In this document: in pieces, positions 11,580 through 22,700 of the stretch
Numbering within the stretch: the stretch's first letter is position 1
How the letters are laid out: every line of letters begins with the position of its first letter
Notes under the pieces: model-generated
Seen by the model: the letters and a program-made list of their open reading frames with translations, nothing else
The model's database searches: none
What the model was told of the DNA's origin: nothing
Origin: Amblyomma americanum
Taxonomy: Eukaryota; Arthropoda; Arachnida; Ixodida; Ixodidae
Length of the DNA stretch: 64,000 bases
Direction of reading: 5' to 3'
NCBI RefSeq assembly: GCF_052857255.1
Contig: NC_135498.1
Coordinates: forward strand, 88,764,257 to 88,828,256
Program-made: the position numbers and the translations under genes

Positions 11580-14500
11580 ACCGGGTTTATGTTTTTACGT
11601 TTACACGAAATCAATATTTGCAATTATTTTTAATTCAGCATCCTTTCTCATGTGATGCCCCATTGGTGGATGCTGTTTGGATAGTGCTATAGATTTCGTT
11701 GCATGGCAACAGAATTTTTTTTATTGTAGACAAAAACTGATTTGCGGAAACTTCATAGAATTTTCTTTTTGTAAACCTGCGCTAAAGGTAGCACGACTTT
11801 CACCATTTGTAGGAAGAACTTGCTCCTCTTTACTGGTAGGTTAATATGTGTCTGGCAAGAGGAAGACAGCAACACAGCACGACATGTCCTTGAAATGCAT
11901 TGATGCAATCACAATGCCTGTCGTGCCGCACGGCTCCCTCTCAGGAAGTAAGAGTTGTGGTGCACGCTAATGCAGGCACTAGAAAAGCTGACAAATTTTG
12001 TCGTCTTAGAAGGCTGCTCAACGCATACCTCCTGAAGCCTGCTGGACCACAGGGCCAGCAGCGGGTATAACGGTGCCCACATATGCTTGTCCTGTAGGAA
12101 TCACGCCACCTTAGATGCCAGGATAAAGCCCCGCACTGAGCCCACTCATGGAAGGCAGGCTAAAGTATTGATATTTCCCAAGGGCGCGGGTTGCGGCGGG
12201 TTGATGACGTAAACTGTACAAAAAAGAGAGGAAAAAGCAAGAGGAAATTGAAATGTAAATTATTAATTTCATAGCCGGGGTGTACTAATGCGTCACGCAT
12301 GCTTTTTATGACGTGTTATTTAGTGAACTTCATCAAACCGACAGTAAAGCAATCTGCAGCTGAATCCAATGGTATAAATCATTGATCTAGCCATGTCAAA
12401 TTTCGGTATTCAGTTGTTTATGGGCCGCACTTTTCTCCCATGCTTCTACACGGAGTGCCCTTACAAGAAAGGGTGGTTTTCTTGCTCGATTTTATCAGTA
12501 CAGTGAAAACAAGATGATGATCACCACGTTTGTGCCACGACCCGCACTTTAAGTGGGCCTGGGGGACTGTTTGTGGATATAACACACTGGAATTCTTGAT
12601 GGCACGGCGGCAGACGGGATCTAGTAGCTATAATGAAGGCAAGTGGACCACTTTATTGCCAAACGACACATGGCGTCAACTTATACTGCATGAGACATAA
12701 GGCGCGGACATATGCGCACAGAGAAGGAATTTGGCGCCCTACAGCAATGACAGTTTGGCTGACGATTCGAAACGAGGCTTTGGGCACGAGGCCTGCTTCA
12801 TTGATGGAGGCGGCCTTTCACCCAGCAGTTTTTGCGTTAGTTTTGCTGCCAAAGGAATACAGAAAATCAATCGAATATTCGCAGTTAAATAAGAATATTA
12901 TGTGGTGTTTTTTACAGCTGACCGCAGAATTTGCCTTGCGAAGCAACTTATAAGTCAAATGAAATTGCTATTAGCTGACGTTTCTTGCTTAATTTTTGGA
13001 TAGAAAGTTGAGGGGAGCGTCGTTTATACAAGCGCGGCCCTTACACGAGTGTATGCAACATTTCATACAAGCATGTTGACTTTGTAACCTTTAGTATTTA
13101 TCGCCCTGTTTATAATGCAATATAAAGTATGAAGGGGTAAAATAACAATGCCTCTGAATCCCAGTCATATCTAGACTCAGAGCAAGAACTTGAGTGCGAA
13201 ATTAACATTCATGGAAGACCAAGCAACAGCAAAAAGTGTTAGAAGCTAAAGAAATTTTAATCGTCTTTTTTTAAAAGGAAGAGGCGGCACGCGCGAATTG
13301 AAAGTAGCTGGTGCTCCATAAGTACTTTCGACGAGTAAAACTTCAGAATTAAAGCGACACGCCGAGTAACCACTTAACTGTGCGCTTTACACACTACGTT
13401 AACAATGTTTCGCACGCACAATCATGTGCAAACCAAAAAGAAAGAATAATAGAAAATAACAGGCAATGAAAAAATGGCTTCAGAAAAGGCGCGCATGAGG
13501 ACAAGACCTAGGTGGGTTAATCTGTTGGTGCTATCCAGAAAATATCACATCTTTCTTCCATGATCAAATAAAGCGCACTCTCACTGCAATTATTCTCACG
13601 TTTCATTTTAGCGGCTTTAACATTTTCTCATGCCCAATGATCGAGGCTTACATCGGTAAACGCGAGCCACTGTTCAGGTTTCATTGGGCAGGCCGGGTAC
13701 CGTACGTGCCCGCAAATGTGTTTTGAGGAACAGACTCTAATCAGGTGTGTTTTCGACGAGATGCTTATTTTCCTGAAAGTAGTATTCTTGCCAGCCCTGC
13801 TGTCGGATACGCGTGGTGATTTTAATTTGTGGTATACTGGAAAGCACCACTATACAGCAGTTTGTGGTAGACAAAAGGAGGGAGGATGATTCGTCTTAAA
13901 CGCGAACTTGAAAAAGGGTATGCAGGCAAGGTTCCATTCGAAGACCAAGGCTTCGATGGAAGGTACTGCGAGGAGTTGCTCAGATGAACGCATGTTACAA
14001 CGCGGAGAGGCACAGGTTGGTTATAGTGGAAAATTGTTTTTCTTTCTTCATGTTTGTAACCTGCCTACAGTACAACTTGAGCGATGACTAAGGCCACGAA
14101 AATCGGATGTGCATGCTCACGAAAAATAAACAGGTGCACGTGTGTGCAGATAAATTGCAATGCTTTTCCCTAGGGCACAAAAATAAATGTAGCGCTGGCC
14201 AGATGAACCTGCCATATGCATTCATGTTGTATACACGCGAATCTGCCACTAGAGCCCACCGAAGTGTAAATTCTTCTCTATGGAGTTGTTGTGTTTTATT
14301 TTTTGGCGCCTATATTAGCGATAGTTACGAACAGTGAACACTTATTACTGCTGCATGGCTGCGGTCAACTAGATGATAACTTTAATTGCTCCCCTGCCTA
14401 AATTCTTTCCTGCCGGCGCGTTTTCCTTTAACTGCTTTACTTTCGTTAGTTTCATTCTTATGCGCAGATGTTACGACTTGTCAGCATAGTAGGCTCATAA

Positions 14501-15619
14501 AATAACTCGTAGCAGCGAAATATTTACTAGGCCCATGTAGTGTCGCAGCGCGGGAAAAAACAGCACTTATTTCATCGTAGAAATTACAATCGTCACTGCT
14601 TTCCTGAGTACAGTTCACCGTGAATCGGAAATGGGGGAAAAAGCGGCGTTTAATAGGAACATTCGAAAGCCAGCGTCGAAGCTTATTTACGGGAAGGATT
14701 CAAACATCAAATGAAGTGATGAATAGCAGCTTGAAACTGCTGACATATCTACTTGATTAGGAAGAAGTATTAATTAAAACTGGGGCAGTTTGAAGACCCT
14801 GTTAGTTATGCTACGTTGTGAAATCCACTCTCCAGTTTTGACTTCTCGCGGAGAAATGAGCAATATCATCTCCAGCATACAGACGTGGACTGCCCTCACT
14901 CTTGCCTTGTGTGAACCCTGAAAACAATAAGGTCACTAGAATCATAGCTCTACATAATGGGTTTGCGCTCTATTTCTTGCAGAGACTTGTTCGGATATGT
15001 CAGTTACCTAACTATGCCCTGGACCACTCATCACCTATGGAGCGGTTGGACGAGTTCCCATGGAACCTAGACTCGTGAGTAAACTGACTTTCCGTGAAAA
15101 AGCGTAAGATATCGAAGTATTTAACCAGTTTTGCACTACAGTGGCTGGGCAAGCTATTGATGTTCTTTAGAAAACAGCAAAAAGCAATCGCTGTTTTGAG
15201 ACTAGTGATGTGGCTATTGAGTGCTTCGTGTTTTTGAACTCCAACAAAAGTCGCTTTTCTCTGCGGTTGAGGTTGCCCAGAGCAGCGAACGCTTCCAGCA
15301 CAAGCGTCACTGTCATCTGGGCAGGCAGGTTGCGGCTGTGAAAGAAAAAGTGTGAGTTGGATCCGTTGTGCTGCGTAGGCAGCAGAACCTAAGCAGGTTG
15401 TGCTGCACATTTCGCCAGTGCATAACGGGCTGTGTGCTTATGATGCATTGCATGTCAGCTATGCCGGCAGCGTTGGAAGGATGTCTTAAAAGAGGAATTT
15501 ATAAAAGAAAAGAACCAAACGGCATTTCTCACAGTTGAAATCGCAATGAACGCAGAGTTACACTAGGTGATTCCTCGCAAAATCTATAAGCGCGCCCTGT
15601 ACCTCTTTATAACGATGTT
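11580..15619. other. 4-kb stretch with no recognisable gene or repeat
   Basis: The longest repeat-poor stretch in the window. It contains none of the SINE or LINE families seen elsewhere. Open frames at 12633-12953 (+), 13822-14013 (-) and 15012-15410 (-) have no recognisable motifs. It could be intron or intergenic DNA. Confidence 0.4.
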
Positions 15620-16454
15620 AGACCAACGGCTCATCGATCTCAGGATGACAAACACATTTGCGGAGCTACGCGAGGCGCACTTAAACAACCAATAGCTGCG
15701 GTTGAACAAATCCTCAGCCGGAAAAAGCCTCCTAAACCGCCTGCACATCGCCTACAAAGCGCACGCAGAGGAAAGGACCATGGTTGCAGAGGACTGACGC
15801 CACGCACTACAGGTCCGACCTCTGCCACAGAACATGACGAAGGAGACTCAAGAAGGCCGTGGAACTGCGCGTGCGATAGCCCTTAACGACGCTGCGGCTC
15901 TCGCTATAGTCTTCTACATAGAGGCTGCTGGCCCACTCCACAGGGGGTGGTATGCGGCCGCAGTAGTCCATCAAAACACGTACATTCAGGGACTCACTTT
16001 CCGTGCCCCGAACATTTCACACGCGCCCGAAAATTTTACGTAGATGCGAGTACCAGGATCGCACGGACACACGTGCCGTCATCTGGACCCCAGCACATGC
16101 GTGACTAGAGGGAAACGAGGCTGAAGAGGCCTCAGCTCGCTCGCTCAACCACCGGGCATCGCTTCGACACTCGCCGCCTGAGGTATCAGAACCTAACTCG
16201 GCTATCACTTTCAAACAAACTATTCAATTATATCGAACACAGCTTAGCCGCTTTCTTTCCCCTGCGAAAGGGATAGCCAAAAGCGAGGAGCGTTGGCTCC
16301 TTCGCTCCTTCCCTCGTCGCTAGGGCCCGATCTACCGCGAAAGCCACGGCGGTCCCGGACTAGGGACCCCTCCTGTTATTTGTAAAGGGCCGGCACTTAA
16401 GCCCCATTCTCTCTTGTGAATACTCATTAATAAATATTTTTCACTACCAGAATC
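15620..16454 (+). pseudogene. I-superfamily-like LINE, RT C-terminal connection and RNase H, 3' end
   Basis: Plus-strand frames first give the region between reverse transcriptase and RNase H (MTNTFAELREAHLNNQ, about 15644; RLHIAYKAHAEERTM, about 15740; a MTKETQEGRGTARAIAL block from 15834). An RNase H start follows (FYIEAAGPLHRGWYAAAVVH, where the usual FYVDA Asp is Glu), then LTFRAPNISHAPE. The middle of RNase H is missing; the sequence jumps to VIWTPAHA..LEGNEAEEASARSL (about 16080-16140) and the post-RNase H tail (ITFKQTIQLYRTQLSRF, KSEERWLLRSF). An AATAAATATT tail follows at about 16428. The element is internally deleted and mutated at the first catalytic Asp. Confidence 0.7.
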
Positions 16455-18284
16455 GGCCCAAAGCTTTATATTGCGAAACCTTAGTGCAATAGAGATGCCT
16501 ACCATCCGAAACAGGCGACCTTTCCCTTGCAGCATGTCACCTCAGAGTCTCACACTGTATAAGAAGCTTTGGAATCATTCTGTCACCACATCGACCTACA
16601 TAAGTCCTAATGGGGATAGTTGGTATGTATTCGTGGTCACAACATGCCAAAGAAACCAAGGAACGGCGAAGAGCTTGTGTCATCTTGGTCACTCCTTTGT
16701 CTTCGTCTTTGTAGCGCTTCTTGATTTGTAACTTGGCGGATGTAGACCAGATATTTTCTACCTGGGTTGCAGGTATTAAGTAGAAAAACATGTAGCCGTA
16801 TTGCTGTAAGAACCACAATAATAATGAAAGTGTCACATGAACTTGAAGAAATGTTATAACACATCGTCCTCGATGTACATGGCGGTCGGGCACGTTCCCG
16901 AAGATAAAGTGCACATGCCACAGTGTTGTGCACATTGAGTTTGCAGTTGCGTGTATCCTATTGGTGCATGTACGAAAAAAACGGAGGGAATTCAAGAGGA
17001 GAATCGCGTGATCCAAAAAGAAAAGGGCTAAGCCTGATCCGACACAACGTAGTGAATTATTTTTTATTCGAGCGCACGCTTTTCTTTAGCAACTGCAATA
17101 GTATGGCTTGCGTTTTTGCAGAATTGGCAGGTACAGATTTGTAGAAATGGTGCGTGATGTTTGTTTTAAACCGGCGCTTGAATACATTCTGCCAAGCACA
17201 CGGGTGGCTGACGTCATGCGCTATGCAGAAAACCATCTTGCCTCTACAGGTGTGCTGTTTTCATGCCGTCTCACCGCATGTGTGGAGGGTAGGTGCGCAA
17301 CAACGTAGGTACAGGAAATTCTCGGTGTATGAAGCCTAGCATATGCTATTCACTACACCACGTACGGCTGGTTCATGAACAATGCTACCTAGTACCGCTG
17401 CTTTAAACACGTCATCTGCGGAGATCCACTTTTTGAATTCATTTTCTGGTCTTTATTTACCATACTGTGCCACGAGTGTATGAAAAATTTGTGATGATGT
17501 AAGCCTTAAAGAATACCTAAAAGCATAATAGCATACCAGAAACGCAGCTCACCTATTCGTTAGTGTCCCATTTTTAAAGTGAAGTTTCCTCCCATGTGCA
17601 CCAGCCGTGGTGAGTTAACGACCTAACGGGTTAGCGTTAACGTCGATAAAGATGAAACACTGCGTTTCAGCACGATATCTATTTAAGATTTACTACATTA
17701 AATAACAAAGTGACTACTCGAGGAAGTTTTTTTTTCAGCTTTGCGAACCACTTTGCTTGAGAATAAATCAAGCGGTGCAATTTCTTCTTGAGCTCCACAG
17801 CAGCGTGATGCCATCAGAAAATGTGAGGTGTCTATCGTGTCCTCCATTAGCTGTTTTTGATACATTTAGCTTATTAAACCTTATCAATGCATCTTGTTGA
17901 CACAGAGTGTCAGGGCAAAATCATAACTGTTCGTTATCAAGCAATGCTGTAGTGGGGACCAATTTGAACAGCCTAGCCAGTAACGAAACGAAGTCTTGCC
18001 AATAATCTTGGCAAAAGCGGGTTCAGTCATGAAGACGAACGTCTACTGCACAGCCGCATTATTTCAGCCCCTACCAACACCCCCACTTCTCCCACCCCTA
18101 TATACGCACAATCCTCGAAACATGCCTACCAGGAATCCACCCCAAAGTTCCTGCGCGGCTATCTTATCTAAGCCAACAAGAAATTTATGCTGGATGTGGT
18201 CATGTGCTTTTAATAATCAATTTTCTCACTCGACTTCCCCTATTCTGTAATATATACGCTTAGGTATATATTACACGACGCAAA
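16455..18284. other. No recognisable feature
   Basis: No SINE, LINE or RNA gene seen. Open stretches at 16537-17016 (-) and 16923-17339 (+) carry no domain. Confidence 0.45.
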
Positions 18285-18285
18285 C

Positions 18286-18536
18286 AGCGGCGGCCGCGTT
18301 TCGATGGAGGCGAAACGCAAAGGCGACCGTGTGCTGTGTGATGTCAGTGCACGTTAGAGATGGCAAGTGGTCGAAATAATTCAGGAGCCCTCCACTACGC
18401 ACCTCTTTCTTCCTTTCTTCTTGCACTCCCTTCTTTATCTCTTTTCTTTTGGCGCGGTTCAGAAGTCCGCCGAGATCTGAGACAGATACTACGCCATTTC
18501 CTTTCCGCCAAAATCAATTTTAATTTAATTTTTTTT
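18286..18536 (+). mobile_element. SINE family A, 5'-truncated
   Basis: The tRNA head is missing. The copy starts at GCGGCCGCGTTTCGATGG and runs through TGATGTCAGTGCACGTTAGA, GCCCTCCACTACGCACC, the CTTTCTTCTT tract and GAGACAGATACTACGCCATT to an ATTTTAATTTAATTTT tail. Confidence 0.85.
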
Positions 18537-19061
18537 GGAGGCGAGGAGCTGCCTGATCCGCTTGACGACGACGTTGTGCGGTTCGCCTTCACGCTGGGCA
18601 CAAGGAATCTGCCCCTCTGCGATAGGAGGAGATATTTACCTGTACCTTGTGGAAGGAGCGTGCTGTTGCGCACGGCAACAGTTTAATTTTTTTAACATAG
18701 GAGAGGCGTACAGCATGTTCATTAGCGGCAAGGTGAAACAGCTCAAGTCTTTGAAGGAAGGAAAGCGCGGCAACGGTAGAGGCCAGCCAAGCACTGTCCA
18801 AGCTGTACCAAGCATGACACGTTGTGAAGGACGACGGAACTGTTGAAAGTGCTCATTGCACTTACATGGCCGGGTAAGTAAGCGATTCAGAATGCGAAGA
18901 GCAAAGCCATAGTCCCTGCCTGTTATTTTTTGTGTGTGCGCACGCGCGTGTAATGCGGTTGTAGTTTCGAAAATTATGCATAAATGACAACAAAAACCAG
19001 AAAAGCGCGACTGCTTGCACAGCGATGCTCGTGTAATAAAACATTTTTGAACCAGTATGTG
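18537..19061. other. No recognisable feature
   Basis: No domain or repeat recognised. The open frame 18535-18846 (+) is unsupported. Confidence 0.4.
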
Positions 19062-19272
19062 AACTGTGGGGTTTTAAAGTCCCGAAGCGACTCAGGCTAT
19101 GCGGAACGTCGTAGTGGAAGGCTCCGATTAATTTATATTACCTGACGTTCTTCGACGAGCACTCGGGAGTTTTTGTAATTCGCCTCCAAAACACAACCTC
19201 CGTGGCCGGGATCGAACTCGAGACCTTGGTATCATCCACCGAACAGCAAAGCAACTAAGTCAGCGCAGCGGG
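19062..19272 (-). mobile_element. SINE family B (minus), diverged
   Basis: The plus strand reads GGGGTTTTAAAGTCCCGAAG, CGACTCAGGCTATGCGGAAC, CGTAGTGGAAGGCTCCGATT and then a degraded head with a B-box relic (GGGATCGAACTCGAGACC, 19207-19224). It is clearly the same family as 9674-9912 but older. Confidence 0.7.
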
Positions 19273-19299
19273 GTGAGAGCAGTTTGGGGAATTTTTTTT

Positions 19300-20008
19300 A
19301 ATCGGTCGGATCTTTTCCTGTACATTGCTGCGTGAAAACAGTGCATTATTTCTAAGTGAAGCGTGTTGTGGATAGGAAAATTGTGGTCCTATGTTGTTAT
19401 TTTCTGTTGTACAAAACTCTTGCACTTTTTTGATTGCCACATCTGTCAGCATTGTTTGTGCACTCCTTATTGTTTAAAGCCGTTTTCAATGCAACTTTCA
19501 GCCTTGTATAATGTTGTACGTACGTGGCTGCTCTGTTGTTTATCATCGAGACATATGTTCAGTATGGCCTTAACAACCCACCTCCAACCGACGTTGCATG
19601 CAAATGTATTGAGGCATCGAAAGGAGGCAAAGTAAGTTTTTGCTTTTATTCTGTAACTACTTGTGTTCTGCTTATGTTCTGGCAAAGTAGAAACTAAGCA
19701 CTCAAGTTTTCGTAGGCAGCACCAGTCACCGAAATCCAAATTTTCAAGCAGAAAATAGGCCATGCACCATCTCAAGTCAGCAAAACGCACGACCACACAG
19801 TGCCTACCTACTTTCATAGATGAGCAAGTGTCCAATTTTCGGCACCAAGCGAGGGTAAGGAACACATATTGATTTTCGGTCCATAGGAGAAAAAAAAAGT
19901 ATTCTAATCTTGAAACACTTGAAAGGACTCCAGTGTTTATCCTGCTGCAAAGAATAAGATGCGTCTGCGTCACAAGTAGGGCACTAATTCAAATACTGTT
20001 GTGCAGGA
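19300..20008 (+). other. Upstream part of the YqaJ locus: possible 5' exon and intron
   Basis: A donor-like AAA|GTAAGT lies at 19630 and an acceptor-like TTGTGCAG ends at 20007, directly before the frame that leads into the YqaJ region. The open frame 19363-19635 could be an upstream exon but has no recognisable domain. A spliced structure is inferred only from these two sites. Confidence 0.3.
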
Positions 20009-20831
20009 AATTGCATCAAACACTTTGCTCCGGACTTCAGTCACAGACACTGAGGAGACTGACTCTTCTCCTGAGACAACTGCCCAGGACCCTGTACCAT
20101 CAGCCATGGGGCAGCAGCTATCCGTAAAACTGCCTGTTGGAAAACTCTACCAGGATACTGACTTGAACACGGCCAAAAAAGTGCAGCTGACAGCTGACTG
20201 CTGCAGTCAAATTGAGGAATCAGCTCATAGCCAGAAAAGGTCGCTGAGATAGGTAAAAGAACGCCGAAACAGAATTACGGCTTCTGTATTGCACCGAATG
20301 GCAGCATGCAGAACTAACGCAGCGAGCCGTGTTGCGGAAATTATGCGGTATATAAAACCCCCTCAAGTTTCCAGCTTGCGGTGAGGCTCTGAAACAGAGA
20401 AAAATGCTAAGCAAGCATCCTTCGAGCTCGAGTCGCCAAAGGACTTGAACTTTAGTCTTAGAGACCGTGGGCTTTTTATTGCAGGAAGCATGCCTTTTAT
20501 TGGTGCATCTCCACATACTATATTGTCTTGTGCATACTGTGCACAGTCAGGGCTCGAAGTAAAATATCCCGCAACAATGAAAGGTGTTTCACACGCAAAG
20601 GGTTGCACTAAACTTGCATACCTAAATGAATGCTTGCTGCTCCGACGTAATCATGCATATTATATGCAGGTGCAGGCCCAAATAGCTCTTGTATCCACAG
20701 GATCTTCACCGGCGACAGAAATCATAGCCTTTGACGAGACCTTATGGGCCCGTGCTAAAGCCAAGGAAGAAATTTTTGTTCAACTATATATTCCCAGAGC
20801 TGCAATCAATGCACATCTTCAACCAAATTGA
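20009..20831 (+). pseudogene. YqaJ-like nuclease pseudogene of a DNA transposon
   Basis: Plus-strand frames contain the landmarks of eukaryotic YqaJ/alkaline-exonuclease-fold proteins: ERRNRITASVLHRM (about 20259-20300, the R-x-R-I-T-A-S-x-x-H segment), FIGASPHTIL (about 20494), SGLEVKYPATMKG (about 20548) and NHAYYMQVQAQIALV (about 20650). The fold cleaves DNA with an Asp/Glu-x-Lys metal site. Here the Asp expected in G-A-S-P-D-G is His, while the E-V-K motif remains. Stops near 20250 and 20385 and frame changes show it is broken. The last open frame ends at 20831. It faces the DDE transposase remnant at 21480-22660, and such a pair is expected of an ISL2EU-type element. Confidence 0.65.
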
Positions 20832-21479
20832 ACGCGCAATGAAAACGTGTTACTGACAAGGCACCAAATCAGGGAACGTTGTTTAATGCTCACTTTTTAA
20901 GGCAACATTTCACCTAAAGTGTGCAAAACTTGGGCGCACAACCAGGCAATGGGCTTGCAGCGCTTCTCAAGGAGATGGTCACAATGATGATGAATGAACA
21001 CAGAATTTTCTTATGGCACTCTCTCTTCACCTGATGCAACGTACTTCTCTGACCTGAAGGACTACGCAGGCTTTCTGCTCTTTGAAAGCAGTGATGTGCC
21101 GAAGTCTGAATGCACTGGCGTGCTTCCATGTTGCTGTGTGCTATGAAACCAGGTGCCATAGCACTATGTCTTTAATACTCTTGAAACTTATGTCTGTTCG
21201 AAAGTGAACTTTTTATGCAAGCAATTCATGCTACAACTCCTTGGGTTAGCGGAGAGATGCAATAGATTTAGCCTTTATGTATTTTGCGTAGATACACTGC
21301 GAGTACAGATTAGCAGAGAATGTGTGCAATAAAAAAACATTTGCAAAAAATTTGAGCGCATGAAAACACATCAGTTCATGCTGTTTATCAGTGCGTTGTT
21401 TCTGTCCATCTTTTTGCACTGCAGCATCTTAGCACCTAGATGTAAGCCGCCTGCACCCTTACGGTAGTTGATGATCGGA
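20832..21479. other. Spacer between the convergent YqaJ and DDE remnants
   Basis: No domain recognised. An AATAAAAAAA near 21329-21338 could be a polyadenylation signal for the plus-strand gene. The stretch is presumably the 3' UTR space of the two convergent genes. Confidence 0.35.
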
Positions 21480-22480
21480 GTTTGCAGATTTAAATAATGC
21501 AATGCATACTGCCTCAACTTTGCCAATGGTGGCAAAGCTTATGTCGCCGCTTCTCAGAAAGTTCAGTGGGAAAACAGTTTGGAAAATTCAGAAAACTGTC
21601 AGTCTTTCTATTGCCCTTTGGACATGGATGCGTACGCTAGAGTTTTCTTGAAGTTGTAACTTCAGCACCTGGTAGCAGGGCACGATTCTTGGGCAGGGAT
21701 GGAATCAGCAGTGTCGCGCCTCGTGCAGCAAATATGTAATTGCATCGAAATCCTCTTGAAACCAGGAAAACGTCCCCTTCCGCGACCTTGTCTAGAAGGC
21801 CACTATACAGAGTAATTCCCTTGCGAGATGTCCTTCCTCCCCATGCTTTCGACACAAACGTCATGGCTTGTGAAGGCAATATCACGACAAGTAGCTTCAC
21901 CGTATTGTGGTGCTTGTAACTGGAGTATGTCTGGCTGCTTCAAGTCATTACAAGTGGTATTTGTATAAATATCTCTGTGCAGTCAATGATTCCTGTGAGA
22001 CCATCAAAGAGAGTGTCTTGAAATGCTGCTGGCCGATTGGCTTCAAGCGCCCGCCGAGATGGCCAGACGATGAACCGCTTCAGGTTGGTGGCGAGAACAT
22101 CTAGTTACGTATGAAAAATATCACTCCCAGTCTGTTTGAAATACGAGATCGGCACGCCAGGTCTTGGGTGTAGAGGCCCACACGTAGCCTCATGAGGACA
22201 AGGATTACTGTGTTTCTAGATCAAAGCATGTTGCAGACGGTTTCCGGGTCGACAGCACTAACTGCAAGAATGCAGAGAACATAGCTGCAGCCACGAACCC
22301 TGTGTAGAACTTCAGAGTTTTCGTTGTCTGCGTGACTATATCTTTGGCTATCCCAGCAATATTTGCAGGCTTATTCTCATGCTCAACAACTTTTTGATTT
22401 GCTGCTTGCAGATCTTGCTCTAGGCAAAGCAAACACTGCCTTAGTGTTTCACTTTGTTTAATTAAGTCTGACACAACTGC
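21480..22480 (-). pseudogene. DDE transposase pseudogene, ISL2EU/DDE_Tnp_4-like
   Basis: From high to low coordinates the minus strand gives a coiled-coil-like N-terminal region (MSDLIKQSETLRQCLLCLEQ from 22474), TTKTLKFYTGFVAA (about 22310), then after frameshifts FIVWPSRRALEANRPAA (about 22085-22035), GIIDCTEIFIQIPL (about 21985), YKHHNTVKLLVVILPSQAMTF (about 21915-21850), KAWGGRTSRKGITLYSGLLDK, GDVFLVSRGF (about 21765) and VRIHVQRAIERL (about 21630). IDCTE supplies the first catalytic Asp. The second, normally D-R-G-F, is Ser, and the third, normally H-V-E-R, is Gln. With stops and frameshifts this transposase is inactive. Confidence 0.75.
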
Positions 22481-22700
22481 ATGCTGAGAGTGGTTTGTGT
22501 CTTCATATTACACTTCTCTACAATGCAGACATATGAAGTTACAGATGGGGCAGGATGGCAGACATCTGTTCCTGCATCACTTGTATCTAGCCCAGAAGTG
22601 CATGTAACTGGTACAGAATCAGATCCACTAGGCCCGGTAGCACATGTAGCAGGTATGTATGCTTAGTTCAGTGCTTCTTTTCGTTAAGCACGTTGAAATC
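22481..22700. other. Exon-like block open on both strands
   Basis: On the plus strand, 22529-22652 is bounded by a pyrimidine-rich CTTCTCTACAATGCAG acceptor and a GCAG|GTATGT donor and encodes a Ser/Thr/Val-rich peptide. On the minus strand the same DNA is open upstream of the DDE pseudogene (Thr/Ser-rich with T-Q-T and D-V-C motifs), which would fit the linker of its N-terminal region. The strand is not resolved. Confidence 0.3.

Noticed and set aside
15012..15410. 132-codon minus-strand open frame
   Set aside because: No motif, no splice or 3' signals, and low-complexity Cys/Gln/Pro content; could be chance.
20009..20831. Phage or prophage origin of the YqaJ-like sequence
   Set aside because: YqaJ nucleases occur in eukaryotic DNA transposons, and this copy faces a eukaryotic DDE transposase with no phage genes nearby.
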